Shown here piece after piece: positions 8,734-18,036 of a DNA stretch of 64,000 nucleotides. This DNA comes from Bordetella genomosp. 4 (GTDB lineage Bacteria; Pseudomonadota; Gammaproteobacteria; Burkholderiales; Burkholderiaceae_B). The notes under the pieces were generated by a model. That model saw only the letters and a program-made list of their open reading frames with translations. It ran no database searches and had not been told where the DNA came from. The first letter of the stretch is position 1; each line of letters begins with the position of its first letter. The position numbers and the translations under genes are program-made. The stretch lies in assembly GCF_002261185.1 (NCBI RefSeq), contig NZ_NEVQ01000013.1, positions 744,001 through 808,000 on the forward strand, written 5' to 3'.

Positions 8734-9612
8734 TCACATGTGATCGTTGCGCACGTCGAGTGCATCGCGCAATCCGTCGCCGATGAAGTTGAAACTGGTA
8801 ACCGCCATCGTGATCATTATGCCCGGCACGATGGCCAACCAAGGCGCACTGGCCAGATACTGCTGCGCACCGTTGAGCATGTTGCCCCAGCTCGGCAATG
8901 GCGGCTGGATCCCATAGCCGAGAAAGCTGACATAGGCTTCCAGCAAGATCGCACGCGCCACGGTGAGCGTCGCGGCCACGATAATCGGCCCCACGACATT
9001 GGGCAGGATCTCGCGAAACATGATGTGAGTACCGCTCAAACCCAGCATCCGCCCCGCCTGCACGAATTCCCGCTCGCGCAGCGAACGCACCTCGGCTTCG
9101 ACAATACGCGCTACCTCCATCCAACTGGTGATCGCAATGATCACCGTGATCATGGTCGGGCTGGGCTTTAACAACGCGGCGAGCGCCAGCACGAGAAAAA
9201 TCGAGGGGAAGGCCAGAAAAGCATCGACCATCCGCATCAGTGCAGCGCCTACCCTGCCGCCACGATAACCGGCGATCACGCCCACCGCCGTGCCGATAAT
9301 CGTAGACAACACCATCGCGGAAAATCCCACCAGCAGCGAGATCCGCCCTGCCTCTAACAAACGGGCCGTCTGGTCGCGCCCCAGAGGGTCAGTGCCTAGA
9401 AAATGCAGCCCCGAAAAGGGCGGCGCGAAACGTGCGCGCAGATCGACATAGAGCGAGTCGTATGGCAGCAGCCACGGCCCCACGATGCAGGCCAATACCA
9501 ACACCGTAATCATCACTATGCCCACCAACGCCAACCGGTGACGAACGAACCGGCGCACAGCTCGGCTCTGCCACCAATGGTTGCGGTCTGAGGGGACGGC
9601 GATAGTAGTCAT
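8734..9612 (-). CDS. ABC importer permease, DppC/OppC type
   Basis: A 292-residue inner-membrane permease with the N-terminal OppC segment (VRHRLALVGIVMITVLVLACIVGPWLLPYD), the FLGTDPLGRD loop, and the EAA coupling loop EFVQAGRMLGLSGTHIMFREILPN that docks on the ATPase. Five to six membrane segments are visible. The start at 9612 follows AGGAC; upstream residues in frame look unlike the family. Last gene of the operon ATPase-binding protein-DppB-DppC, 22 bases after the DppB-type gene. Confidence 0.9.
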   Translation of the reverse strand: MTTIAVPSDRNHWWQSRAVRRFVRHRLALVGIVMITVLVLACIVGPWLLPYDSLYVDLRARFAPPFSGLHFLGTDPLGRDQTARLLEAGRISLLVGFSAMVLSTIIGTAVGVIAGYRGGRVGAALMRMVDAFLAFPSIFLVLALAALLKPSPTMITVIIAITSWMEVARIVEAEVRSLREREFVQAGRMLGLSGTHIMFREILPNVVGPIIVAATLTVARAILLEAYVSFLGYGIQPPLPSWGNMLNGAQQYLASAPWLAIVPGIMITMAVTSFNFIGDGLRDALDVRNDHM

Positions 9613-9634
9613 GACAAGTCCTGAGCGGATGGGT

Positions 9635-10585
9635 TCAGCTAAGTCGGATGCGCGGATCAACCATCGCCACAATAATGTCGGCAATAAGGTTTCCCAGCAG
9701 GGTCAAAAAGGCAGACAGCATCAGCAGCCCCATGATCACCGGATAATCGCTATAACCGAGACTATCGAGAAACAAGCGCCCCATGCCGGGCCAGGTGAAC
9801 ACCGTCTCGGTCACCAACGCCCCTCCCAAAATCGTGGGCAGTTGCATCCCCGCCAATGTGATCATGGGAAGCAAGGCATTGCCCACCACATGCTTCATCA
9901 GAACGCGGCGCTCGGGTACTCCCTTGGCCCTAGCGGTTTTAATGAAGTCCTGATTGATCACGTCCAACGTGGCCGATCGCATGTAGCGGCTCCAGGTAGC
10001 GACATGCACCAGCGACAGCACCAGGCTCGGCAACACCAGGTGATGCAGGTAATTCAGCCACGACTGATCCCCGATGGTGTACATATTGCCCGCGGGCACC
10101 CACCCGAGTTTCAGCGAAAAAATGTAGATCCCCACCAAGCCAAACCAAAAGGTCGGGATCGACAATGCCACCATGGCGCCGATGGTGGCGACATAATCAA
10201 AGCCCGAATAGCGATGCGTCGCCCCGCGGATACCGATCCATGTGCCAATGGCAATGGAAATGGCTGTCGACGTTCCCATCAATAACAGCGTCGCGGGTAA
10301 ATGGCGCGCGATGACTTGCAGGACCGGCGTGCCGTCACGATAAGACCGTCCCCAGTCGCCCTGCAGCATCTGCCAAGCCCAATCGAGATACCGCAGCGGC
10401 AAAGGCTGATCCAGGCCCAGCTGGCGCGTCAGGCGATCGATATCCGCCTGCGTCATACTCGCATCCAGCGCGAATTGCGACAGCGGGCCACCGGGGATCA
10501 TATTCAGCACCGCAAAGCCGATGATCGACACGATTAGCAGCAAAATGATGCTTTGCCACAAACGATTAAGCAGAAATCCGGCCAT
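9635..10585 (-). CDS. ABC importer permease, DppB/OppB type
   Basis: A 316-residue membrane protein with the standard OppB opening (FLLNRLWQSIILLLIVSIIGFAVLNMIPGGP), a periplasmic region with GDWGRSYRDGTPV, and the coupling loop DFIKTARAKGVPERRVLMKHVVGNALLP. It forms the pore with the DppC-type partner for peptides, opines or related substrates. It lies 46 bases downstream of the binding-protein gene and is probably cotranscribed with it. Confidence 0.9.
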   Translation of the reverse strand: MAGFLLNRLWQSIILLLIVSIIGFAVLNMIPGGPLSQFALDASMTQADIDRLTRQLGLDQPLPLRYLDWAWQMLQGDWGRSYRDGTPVLQVIARHLPATLLLMGTSTAISIAIGTWIGIRGATHRYSGFDYVATIGAMVALSIPTFWFGLVGIYIFSLKLGWVPAGNMYTIGDQSWLNYLHHLVLPSLVLSLVHVATWSRYMRSATLDVINQDFIKTARAKGVPERRVLMKHVVGNALLPMITLAGMQLPTILGGALVTETVFTWPGMGRLFLDSLGYSDYPVIMGLLMLSAFLTLLGNLIADIIVAMVDPRIRLS

Positions 10586-10631
10586 TCATCCCTCACGACG
10601 GATTACAAAAGACGCACTACCGGGGCCCTCA

Positions 10632-12293
10632 TCAAGCCGTGCGAAACCACCCCGCCGCATGCCAGGACTCGGTACGCGTATTGCTATTGCTGGCCGTACC
10701 CTGGATGTCGGATTTCCGCCCCCGAATCACGTTTTCGGAGAAGAGCGGCAGAAAAGGCAGATCGGCACGCACCTGAGCCTGGATCTCCTTGTAGATCTCA
10801 ACGCGACGCTTCTGATCAAAGGTGCGGGCGCCCTCTTCCAGCAATTTGTCTACGCGTGGATTACTGTATTGCGCCGTGTTGGAGCCGCGCCCGCCCTTGG
10901 CGCGAATCGCGCCCGTATGGAATCGGTTGAATACATCGGGATCGGCGCCCACTAGATAATTGATGCCCACGACGACCGAGTCATATTGCGACAGCGTCCA
11001 GAAATCGCCCCAGATCACGGCCGCCGGCAGATTCGAGATCTTCATCTCGATGCCGATTTCCTTCATGGTCTGCTGGACAAACTGCTGCAGTTGCTCGCGC
11101 AAGTGATTGCCCGAGGTGGTGGAGCAACTGAAGGCGAGCCGTACCCCGTTCTTGGCACGAATGCCATCCGAGCCTTTGACCCAGCCCGCATCATCGAGCA
11201 GCTTGCGTGCTTTATCGAGACTGAATTCGTGTTTGGGCAAATCATGGTTGTAGTAGACCGAGCCACGCGGCATATAAGACTCGACGGGTTCGGGCAAGCC
11301 ATAGTACAGCGCGTCGATGATCGCTTGTTTATCGATGGCCGCATAGATCGCCTGGCGAACGGCGAGCTCCTTGAATACCGGACGTTCCAGATTCAGATAG
11401 ATCTGCTCAACGGTGGGCGCCGGTTGTAATTCAACAACGCGGTTCTTCAGCGTCTTGGCCTCTGCGTAGTTATCGGGCGTGATGTATTGACGTCCCACCA
11501 GATCAATATCGCCGCTCTTGAACTGCGTATACAGCACCGTCAGATCGGGGATGTATTTGAATACCAGTTGTTCGATGTAAGGCCCCTCGCCGTGGTAGTT
11601 GGTATTAGCGACCAACTCGACGTGGTCGCCCGCAACGCGGCGGCCCCATTTGAATGCGCCGGTACCGATCGGGGCTTGGTTGAACGCCGCAGTGTTCTTG
11701 TCGGCCTCTTTCTCCAGCACATGCTTGGGAACGATAAACGTCTCCGTCAGAAACGACATATACGGCGCGAATGGCTCTTTCATCTTCCAGGTCAATTCGG
11801 TCGGAGAAACGACGGTAATGTCCTGAACGAGATTGTGCCCAGCGGTGCGCCAACTGCGGAATTTCGGATCGACGATCAGCTCGAGTGTGAACTTCACATC
11901 CTCGGCTGTCATGGGCGTGCCGTCATGCCACTTCACATCGTCGCGCAGCTTCACTCGCCATTGCAGACCATCTGCAGACAGGCCGCCGTTTTCCTGACTG
12001 GGCACTTCTGTCGCGAGGTTGGGCACAATCGAACCATCCGGCATGGTGCGGAACAAGGCATCGAACACCGAAAAATGCAGACCGTCATCGACTTCAATCT
12101 TGAGCATCAACGGATTGAACACGGTCGGCTCTTGCGACAGACCAACAATGACTCGGCCTGTTGGCGCGGCAGGCGGCGTCTGGGCAAAAGCAGGTTTGCC
12201 CAGCAGATTCGTTGCAAACAAACCCGTCGCACCGGCGAGCCCCATCAGTTTCAGTGCGGAACGACGGCTCATCGAGGTGTTTGTGTCAGTCAT
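10632..12293 (-). CDS. ABC importer substrate-binding protein, family 5 (peptide/opine), Tat-exported
   Basis: A 553-residue periplasmic binding protein. The N-terminus MSRRSALKLMGLAGATGLFA is a twin-arginine type signal ending at AFA-QTPP, so the protein appears to be exported folded. The family-5 fold is marked by LSQEPTVFNPLM, LRDDVKWHDGTPMTAEDVKFTLE, AVRQAIYAAIDKQAI and the C-terminal LPFLPLFSENVI. The start at 12293 is set by GGAGG eight bases upstream and overlaps the end of the ATPase gene by 8 bases, which suggests translational coupling. The substrate is unknown; the adjacent FAD oxidase and hydroxyacid dehydrogenase make an amino-acid derivative or opine plausible. Confidence 0.88.
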   Translation of the reverse strand: MTDTNTSMSRRSALKLMGLAGATGLFATNLLGKPAFAQTPPAAPTGRVIVGLSQEPTVFNPLMLKIEVDDGLHFSVFDALFRTMPDGSIVPNLATEVPSQENGGLSADGLQWRVKLRDDVKWHDGTPMTAEDVKFTLELIVDPKFRSWRTAGHNLVQDITVVSPTELTWKMKEPFAPYMSFLTETFIVPKHVLEKEADKNTAAFNQAPIGTGAFKWGRRVAGDHVELVANTNYHGEGPYIEQLVFKYIPDLTVLYTQFKSGDIDLVGRQYITPDNYAEAKTLKNRVVELQPAPTVEQIYLNLERPVFKELAVRQAIYAAIDKQAIIDALYYGLPEPVESYMPRGSVYYNHDLPKHEFSLDKARKLLDDAGWVKGSDGIRAKNGVRLAFSCSTTSGNHLREQLQQFVQQTMKEIGIEMKISNLPAAVIWGDFWTLSQYDSVVVGINYLVGADPDVFNRFHTGAIRAKGGRGSNTAQYSNPRVDKLLEEGARTFDQKRRVEIYKEIQAQVRADLPFLPLFSENVIRGRKSDIQGTASNSNTRTESWHAAGWFRTA

Positions 12294-13992
12294 GGGAGAT
12301 CCTCCGTGGGAATACGGCATGGTTAGCGCTGAAGTCTTCATTTACCAGCTCGCGCTGGCCTGGCTCCTGGCCGGGAATGGCGGCCACCAGCTCGCGGGTA
12401 TAGGCAGATTGGGGATTGAGAAAGATCTGTGAGGGTGGTCCCATCTCGACGATCTTGCCCCTCTGCATCACAATGATTTCGTCGCAAATCTGGCTGGCAA
12501 CGCGCAAATCATGGGTGATAAACACCATCGATACGCCCGTCTCGCGCTGCACTTGATCGAGCAACATCAGGATTTGCGCCTGAATCGATACATCGAGCGC
12601 CGAGACAGACTCATCAGCCACCAACAGCTTGGGCTTGAACATCAACGCCCGGGCGATGCCGATACGTTGACGCTGCCCACCAGAGAACTCATGCGGATAG
12701 CGCTCGAAAGCCCCCGCATCCAGGCCTACGTGCGACAACAGCGCTTTGGCCTGTTCACGAGCCTGCGCGACGGGCATGCCATACGCGACCGGCCCGACGG
12801 TCAGGATATGTGCAATGGTCGAGCGCGGATTGAGCGACGCGAAAGGATCCTGAAAGATCATCTGGATCTTTGGACGCATCGCACGGAATTTGTCCTCGCT
12901 CATCGGAGCGATATCCGTGCCCTCAAAGACGATCCGGCCGCTATCGCTGTCCATCAGCTTGATCAACAGCCGTCCAAGCGAAGTTTTTCCCGAACCACTT
13001 TCTCCCACGACGCCAAGCGTGCGACCGGGTTTCAGTTCAAAAGAGACATCGTCGACGGCCTTGACGAGTCGTTCGCTACGCAGCAGACGACTGCCGCTGC
13101 GATAAGTCTTGACCAGATTTTCGACCTTCAGAATCGGCGTGTCGGTCGTCGGCGACAACTCGCGGTCGGTGCCGGTCAGATGAGGGACAGCTGCGATCAA
13201 ACGCTGTGTATAGGGATGCTCTGGAGTTTTCAGCACCCGGCTTGCAGGCCCTTGCTCGACGATTTTTCCCTTTTCCATCACCACCACGCTATCGGCGATC
13301 TCCGCCACCACGCCGAAGTCATGGGTGATGAACATCACGCTCATCCCTTTGCGCCGCTGGATATCGCGAATCAGATCCAGAATCTGCGCCTGCGTGGTCA
13401 CATCGAGCGCGGTCGTCGGCTCGTCGGCGATCAGGATAGTGGGCTCCAGCGCCAGTGCGATCGCGATCATCACCCGTTGCCGTTGTCCGCCGGACAGACG
13501 GAACGGATACTGGTGATACATCAAGGCCGGGTCCGGCAAACCGACTTCGGTCAACAGTTTGAGGGCGCGCTCCTTGCGGCTGTCTGCGGTGCCCACACCG
13601 TGAGCTGTCAACGCCTCGGTAATCTGCTCGCCTACCGTCATCAAGGGATTCAATGCCGACAGCGGATCCTGAAAGATCATGGAAACCACGCGCCCACGCA
13701 GGTCGCGTAAGCGCTCGGGCGCGGCACCAATGATCTCGTCATCACCGAGCCGGATCGAACCGCCACAGACACGAATGATCTTGGGCAGCAAGCCCATGAT
13801 GGCATTGGCGGTAACGGACTTACCCGAGCCCGACTCGCCGATGATGCAAAGAATCTGCCCTTTCACCAGATCGAACGAAATATCGTCGACGGCATGGGCG
13901 CGCTCCATGCCAACCGGCAGACTGACGGTCAGATTGCGCACCGAGAGTGTCGCCTCAGAGGCTGCTGTACTGCTTGCCGGTATAGAAGCCAC
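12286..13992 (-). CDS. Fused double ABC ATPase (DppD-DppF in one chain)
   Basis: One chain of 568 residues carrying two complete oligopeptide-type ATPase domains. Domain 1 has Walker A GESGSGKS at residues 52-59, signature LSGGQRQRV and [11 protein letters not shown], with the peptide-family C-terminal [14 protein letters not shown]. Domain 2 has its own Walker [29 protein letters not shown] and [11 protein letters not shown]. Such fusions replace separate DppD and DppF subunits. I take the GTG at 13992 as start because AGGGGGA lies just upstream; the in-frame ATG at 14073 would add an aromatic, His-rich stretch not typical of the family. First gene of the ABC operon, divergent from the HTH-cupin regulator. 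Confidence 0.88.
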   Translation of the reverse strand: MASIPASSTAASEATLSVRNLTVSLPVGMERAHAVDDISFDLVKGQILCIIGESGSGKSVTANAIMGLLPKIIRVCGGSIRLGDDEIIGAAPERLRDLRGRVVSMIFQDPLSALNPLMTVGEQITEALTAHGVGTADSRKERALKLLTEVGLPDPALMYHQYPFRLSGGQRQRVMIAIALALEPTILIADEPTTALDVTTQAQILDLIRDIQRRKGMSVMFITHDFGVVAEIADSVVVMEKGKIVEQGPASRVLKTPEHPYTQRLIAAVPHLTGTDRELSPTTDTPILKVENLVKTYRSGSRLLRSERLVKAVDDVSFELKPGRTLGVVGESGSGKTSLGRLLIKLMDSDSGRIVFEGTDIAPMSEDKFRAMRPKIQMIFQDPFASLNPRSTIAHILTVGPVAYGMPVAQAREQAKALLSHVGLDAGAFERYPHEFSGGQRQRIGIARALMFKPKLLVADESVSALDVSIQAQILMLLDQVQRETGVSMVFITHDLRVASQICDEIIVMQRGKIVEMGPPSQIFLNPQSAYTRELVAAIPGQEPGQRELVNEDFSANHAVFPRRISHD

Positions 13993-14114
13993 AAATCCCC
14001 CTACCCTGTAGTGATAGTGATGGCGTTCGAGCAAAAATTTAGGATATATTGAAAATCTGGTAGATATCTTCATTATCTTGCTAGACGATCATTTCCTGTC
14101 AATAGGGGATTTCG

Positions 14115-14744
14115 ATGCCGGCATCCGGGAAAAGCGCAAATCAGCGTGACACCGCCCACCATGCGGATGCCGCTGAATTTCATGTCGGCGCCAATCTGCG
14201 AAAACTGCGCAAGCAAAAGGGAATGTCGCTCGAGAGCCTCGCTCAGGCCTCGGGGGTTTCCATGGGAATGATCAGTCAGGTTGAGCGCGGTATCGCGAAT
14301 CCATCAATGCGGCTGCTGACCTCACTGCGCAGAGCGTTGAACATTTCGATGCAGGAATTGTTTGGCGAAACGAAAAACGAGGCGCTCAAGACCGGCGAAC
14401 CCTCTTTTGTGCGTCGCCGTGCACAGCGGCCAGTCATCGATCTGGGCATGCTGCACAAAGAACTTCTCACGCCGTCTGACCGGCAAAATCTGCAGATCAT
14501 GATCCTGCGGCTGGAGCCTGGCGGTAAATCGGGCGGGCATGCCCTGAGCTATCCGGCAGAGAAAGGCGGCCTCGTCCTGTCAGGCAAGGTGGTTCTCACC
14601 GTCGATGATGAAGCCTCTGAGTTGGAGACCGGTGACAGCTTCGTCTTTGATAGCAACCGGCCGCACTCCCTGCGCAATACCAGCGATGCTCCGACCGAGG
14701 TTCTGTGGATCATCGGAGCAGTCCAGTTCGATCGTTTCCTCTAG
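14115..14744 (+). CDS. XRE-family regulator with C-terminal cupin domain
   Basis: A 209-residue protein: a polar N-terminus, an XRE HTH at about residues 28-82 (LRKLRKQKGMSLESLAQASGVSMGMISQVERG) and a cupin sensing domain at about 130-205 (GGKSGGHALSYPAEKGGLVLSGKV, LETGDSFVFDSNRPHSLRN). The architecture is that of PuuR-type regulators of polyamine and amino-acid catabolism. It is divergent from the ABC importer and directly followed by the FAD oxidase, so it probably controls both directions; the inducer is unknown. Confidence 0.88.
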   Translation: MPASGKSANQRDTAHHADAAEFHVGANLRKLRKQKGMSLESLAQASGVSMGMISQVERGIANPSMRLLTSLRRALNISMQELFGETKNEALKTGEPSFVRRRAQRPVIDLGMLHKELLTPSDRQNLQIMILRLEPGGKSGGHALSYPAEKGGLVLSGKVVLTVDDEASELETGDSFVFDSNRPHSLRNTSDAPTEVLWIIGAVQFDRFL

Positions 14745-14772
14745 CCCCCTATCCTGCACAAGGAGATCCTCC

Positions 14773-16080
14773 ATGCAACAGCCCCCTCTCGCCCACAAGA
14801 GCACCCCCTATTGGTGGGAAGCTGCGCCGGTCCGACCGCTGCCGACACAACCGTTGGCCAAACAAGCCGATGTCGTGATCGTGGGCGCCGGCTACGCTGG
14901 GTTGACAGCGGGGTTGACGCTGGCGCGCGCAGGCCGCCGCGTCGTGGTGCTGGACAAGATGAATCCCGGCGAAGGCGCATCATCGCGTAATGGCGGCATC
15001 ACCAGTGGCAACATCCGATTGAGCTATGCCGAACTGGTACGGAAATATGGCGAAGCACGCGCCATGGCTATCGAAGCCGAAGGCAAGGCCGCACGCGAAT
15101 TCATCTACGACTTTATTCGGACCGAAAACCTGAATTGCGATTTCAGTTTGACCGGCCGCTTTTACGGCGCCATCGGGAAAGCGCAATACGAGACGATGGC
15201 CCGTAGTGCTGAAAAGCTGCAGAAAACGCTGGGAATCGAATCCTATGCGGTTCCGTATGCCGAGCAGCGTCAGTATTTGGGCACCGGCTACTATCGAGGC
15301 GGGTCGGTCCGCATGGATATAGGCGGACTGCATCCCGGCAAATATCATGCAGAGATTCTGCGTGTGACATTGGCGGCCGGCGTTACCGTGCATTCTGACA
15401 CGGCAGTGAAATCCATCTCGAATAACGGCACCGGTTTTCGGGTTGAGACTTCGGCGGGCACCATCATCGGCCGTCAGGTGTTGATCTGCACCAATGGCTA
15501 TACGGATGGCGCCAATCCGTGGCTGCGGCGGCGCCTGGTGCCCGTACGCAGCCGCATCATCGCCACTGAGGAACTGCCCTCCGAACTGATGGCGCAATTG
15601 ATGCCACGCAGAATGATGTGCGGCGAAGGCAAGGTGCTTGGCTATTACTATCGTCCATCGCCCGACGGAAAACGCATTCTGCTGGGCGGTCGCGATGCAT
15701 CGCAAAGCGGCGATCCGACGGCATCTACCGTCCAGCTGCGCGACGGATTGATCAATCTTTTCCCAGAGCTCGCGGATGTGAAACTCAGCCACAGCTGGTT
15801 TGGCAATGTCGCCATGCACCGCGACATGCTGCCTCGAATCTTTGAACACAATGGGCTGACTTACGCGACGGGCTTTTGCGGCTCGGGCGTCGTGTGGGCC
15901 CCTTGGATCGGCAGCCGTGCGGCGCACAAGCTATTGGCGGACGATCAACGGAAATCGGCTTTTGATTTCCGGCCTATCCCTGCCATTCCTCTCTACGCCG
16001 GCAAACCATACTTTATGCCTGCGCTCATCCAGGTCTATCGGCTGCAGGATCGCCTGGCGCTGGCTCGCGCCGAGCGCTGA
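14773..16080 (+). CDS. FAD-dependent amine/amino-acid oxidase (DAO family)
   Basis: 435 residues starting behind AAGGAG. The dinucleotide-binding motif VVIVGAGYAGLTAGLTLARAG comes after a 35-residue N-terminal extension (TPYWWEAAPV), the typical opening of gamma-glutamylputrescine oxidase (PuuB) and related DAO enzymes. Further marks are SSRNGGITSG and the C-terminal ATGFCGSGVVWAPWIGSRAAHKLL that closes the FAD site. It should oxidise a C-N bond of an amino acid or amine with FAD. The gene lies 28 bases after the HTH-cupin regulator and before the hydroxyacid dehydrogenase, suggesting a catabolic operon fed by the divergent importer. Confidence 0.85.
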   Translation: MQQPPLAHKSTPYWWEAAPVRPLPTQPLAKQADVVIVGAGYAGLTAGLTLARAGRRVVVLDKMNPGEGASSRNGGITSGNIRLSYAELVRKYGEARAMAIEAEGKAAREFIYDFIRTENLNCDFSLTGRFYGAIGKAQYETMARSAEKLQKTLGIESYAVPYAEQRQYLGTGYYRGGSVRMDIGGLHPGKYHAEILRVTLAAGVTVHSDTAVKSISNNGTGFRVETSAGTIIGRQVLICTNGYTDGANPWLRRRLVPVRSRIIATEELPSELMAQLMPRRMMCGEGKVLGYYYRPSPDGKRILLGGRDASQSGDPTASTVQLRDGLINLFPELADVKLSHSWFGNVAMHRDMLPRIFEHNGLTYATGFCGSGVVWAPWIGSRAAHKLLADDQRKSAFDFRPIPAIPLYAGKPYFMPALIQVYRLQDRLALARAER

Positions 16081-16147
16081 ATACGTTCTGCCTGCGCAGT
16101 TCCAGCCTGGGACGCGCTCGGCAGTTTTGATTTCATAAGGATGTCTG

Positions 16148-17074
16148 ATGGCTTTTCTCATGCTGTCCTATCCCGAACGCGTCGAAGTGTTTCGCCGCGC
16201 TTTCGCCCGTGATTTACCCAGCGTCCCGTTCTACAGCGACGCGACGCAGGTCGATCCGCATGCGGTGCGCTATCTGATGACGTGGACCTTTCCAGACGAT
16301 CTGGCTGACCGCTACCCGAATCTGGAAGTGATTTTTTCTGTGGGTGCGGGCATCGATCAGGTTGCCCAGACGCCGGTCCCGCCTGGGGCAAAGCTGGTAC
16401 GCATGATAGAAAGCGGCCTGACCAGCCTGATGCGGGACTATGTCGTGATGAGCGTCCTGGCGCTGCATCGCCGCCTGCCGGCTTATCTGGAGCAACAGCG
16501 GCGCCATGAATGGATAAATCTCGATTTCGTCTGGGCAGATCAACGCCGTGTGTCGGTGCTGGGTCTAGGTGAACTCGGGCGCGCGTCGCTCGAGGCGCTC
16601 AAACCATTCGGGTTCCAACTCGCCGGCTGGAGCCGCAGCCCGAAAAACATCGAAGGCATCCATGCATATCATGGTCCTGATGGATTGCGGACCATGCTGG
16701 CTGCAACCGACATCCTCATCTGCCTGCTGCCACTCACCAACGAGACCACCTACATTTTGAACGCCGAACTCTTTGCGCAATTACCTCGCGGGGCCTCGCT
16801 CGTTCAAGTGGGCCGTGGCAAACACATGGACCAGGATGCACTATTGGCAGCACTGGATAGCGGACAATTGGAAGCCGCGTTTGTCGACGTGACCGAACCC
16901 GAGCCGCTGCCCGCTGATCATCCGCTATGGTCTCACGCGAAGGTCGTGCTGACGCCACATATTGCCGCACACACGCGCGCCGACAGCGCGGCCGCCGCGA
17001 CGATCGCCAATATGCAACGGATACTAGCGGGCAAAGACCCTCATGGGCTCGTCGATCCTTTACGAGGGTATTGA
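16148..17074 (+). CDS. D-2-hydroxyacid dehydrogenase, GhrA type (glyoxylate/hydroxypyruvate reductase)
   Basis: 308 residues, the length of GhrA. The Rossmann motif VLGLGELGRASLEAL is near residue 138. The catalytic Arg is in LVQVGRGKHM, the Glu in DVTEPEPLP and the His in LTPHIAAHT. It reduces 2-oxo acids with NAD(P)H, and after an oxidase that would release a 2-oxo acid or aldehyde this is a sensible next step. It ends 3 bases before the end of the convergent cytochrome gene. Confidence 0.85.
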   Translation: MAFLMLSYPERVEVFRRAFARDLPSVPFYSDATQVDPHAVRYLMTWTFPDDLADRYPNLEVIFSVGAGIDQVAQTPVPPGAKLVRMIESGLTSLMRDYVVMSVLALHRRLPAYLEQQRRHEWINLDFVWADQRRVSVLGLGELGRASLEALKPFGFQLAGWSRSPKNIEGIHAYHGPDGLRTMLAATDILICLLPLTNETTYILNAELFAQLPRGASLVQVGRGKHMDQDALLAALDSGQLEAAFVDVTEPEPLPADHPLWSHAKVVLTPHIAAHTRADSAAAATIANMQRILAGKDPHGLVDPLRGY

Positions 17075-17077
17075 CGT

Positions 17078-17641
17078 CTACCGGCTGGAAGTCATTCGGC
17101 GCAGCACCCCATCGCGTAATACATAGTGATGGAACAGCGCCGAGAGTGCATGTCCAGCTGCCAATACCATAATGGTCCAGGCCACGTAGTAGTGCAGAGC
17201 GCCAAGGAGCTGGCGCTGTTCATGAGCGATCGGAATCAGTGTGGGAATGGAGAACAGCCCAAAGAACGTAAAAGGCTCGCCCTGTGCCCACCGGAACAAA
17301 AAACCCAACACAATCTGCGCAGCCAGCAACAAGTAGAACACGCCGTGCACAGTCGCTGCGGCGCTTTGCATCAGACCGCTCGAGGCAGGCGGCAAGCGCC
17401 GGCCCAACGACACTCGCCACAGTATGCGCAGCACGAACACCACGGCGAAGAGCAAACCAAACGAAATATGCAGCCACTGCAACAGGCGCCGCACCGGCGT
17501 GCCTTTGGGCAAAAATTCCCAGATTTCCGCCAAGGCAAAAAGCCCCACCACCAAAAACACCGTTGCCCAATGAAAGAAGATCGTCAAGCGATCATAGTGA
17601 CAGGTTTTCGGGTCGCCCAAGGTAGTCGTTGAAGTCGCCAC
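17078..17641 (-). CDS. Cytochrome b561-type membrane protein
   Basis: 187 residues with four hydrophobic segments (HWATVFLVVGLFAL, LHISFGLLFAVVFVLRILW, VHGVFYLLLAAQIVLGFLF, YYVAWTIMVLAAGHALSALFHHYV). Histidines placed for two hemes are seen in YDRLTIFFHW, WLHISFG, TVHGVFY and LGALHYY/GHALSALFHH, as in the bacterial cytochrome b561 family that passes electrons from quinol. The terminal DGVLRRM is typical. Electron partner unknown. Single gene, convergent with the hydroxyacid dehydrogenase. Confidence 0.85.
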   Translation of the reverse strand: MATSTTTLGDPKTCHYDRLTIFFHWATVFLVVGLFALAEIWEFLPKGTPVRRLLQWLHISFGLLFAVVFVLRILWRVSLGRRLPPASSGLMQSAAATVHGVFYLLLAAQIVLGFLFRWAQGEPFTFFGLFSIPTLIPIAHEQRQLLGALHYYVAWTIMVLAAGHALSALFHHYVLRDGVLRRMTSSR

Positions 17642-17734
17642 GTCGCATGCTCGCTGGTTGTGAACGGGTAAAAATCCGAGGCCCCTAGCGTAAATAGGGA
17701 CGACTTACAAACCCCTGACTTCTGAATGCAGCAA

Positions 17735-17989
17735 CTACTCGTTGATCCAGTTCTGTGTATCCCTGACGAACCAGGGGAGATTTAATCGTTCACCCTCGCC
17801 AGACTGGATCGTCAGCCGGGGTTTTGGCGCAACGTGTACGGTATCGCCATCCTTTGCGGTATAGGTGTATTCCGGCGGCGATGAACCCTGTACCTCAGGA
17901 GGCTCGAACGCCGTATTGGCGCACGAGACGAGCAGCGCGCTCATGATCGCCAACGGGACTCGCGATGATGCCAAACGATGGATATGCAT
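17735..17989 (-). CDS. Small lipoprotein of unknown function
   Basis: 84 residues from the ATG at 17989. A short signal (RLASSRVPLAIMSALLVSC) ends in a lipobox with Cys at about residue 23. The mature part is short, Pro-rich and polar (PPEVQGSSPPEYTYTAKDGDTVHVAPKP). An in-frame start at 18040 would overlap the Bug gene by 4 bases but would place a second hydrophobic stretch in front of the signal. No family recognised. Confidence 0.6.
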   Translation of the reverse strand: MHIHRLASSRVPLAIMSALLVSCANTAFEPPEVQGSSPPEYTYTAKDGDTVHVAPKPRLTIQSGEGERLNLPWFVRDTQNWINE

Positions 17990-18036
17990 GATGCCGGCGG
18001 CTCCAGGTAGGTATGCCGCCAAGCATAGCAAATCTA

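Noticed and set aside
9581-10285. 234-codon plus-strand frame antisense to the DppB-type permease
   Set aside because: His/Gln-rich mirror of membrane-helix codons, typical of antisense frames to hydrophobic genes.
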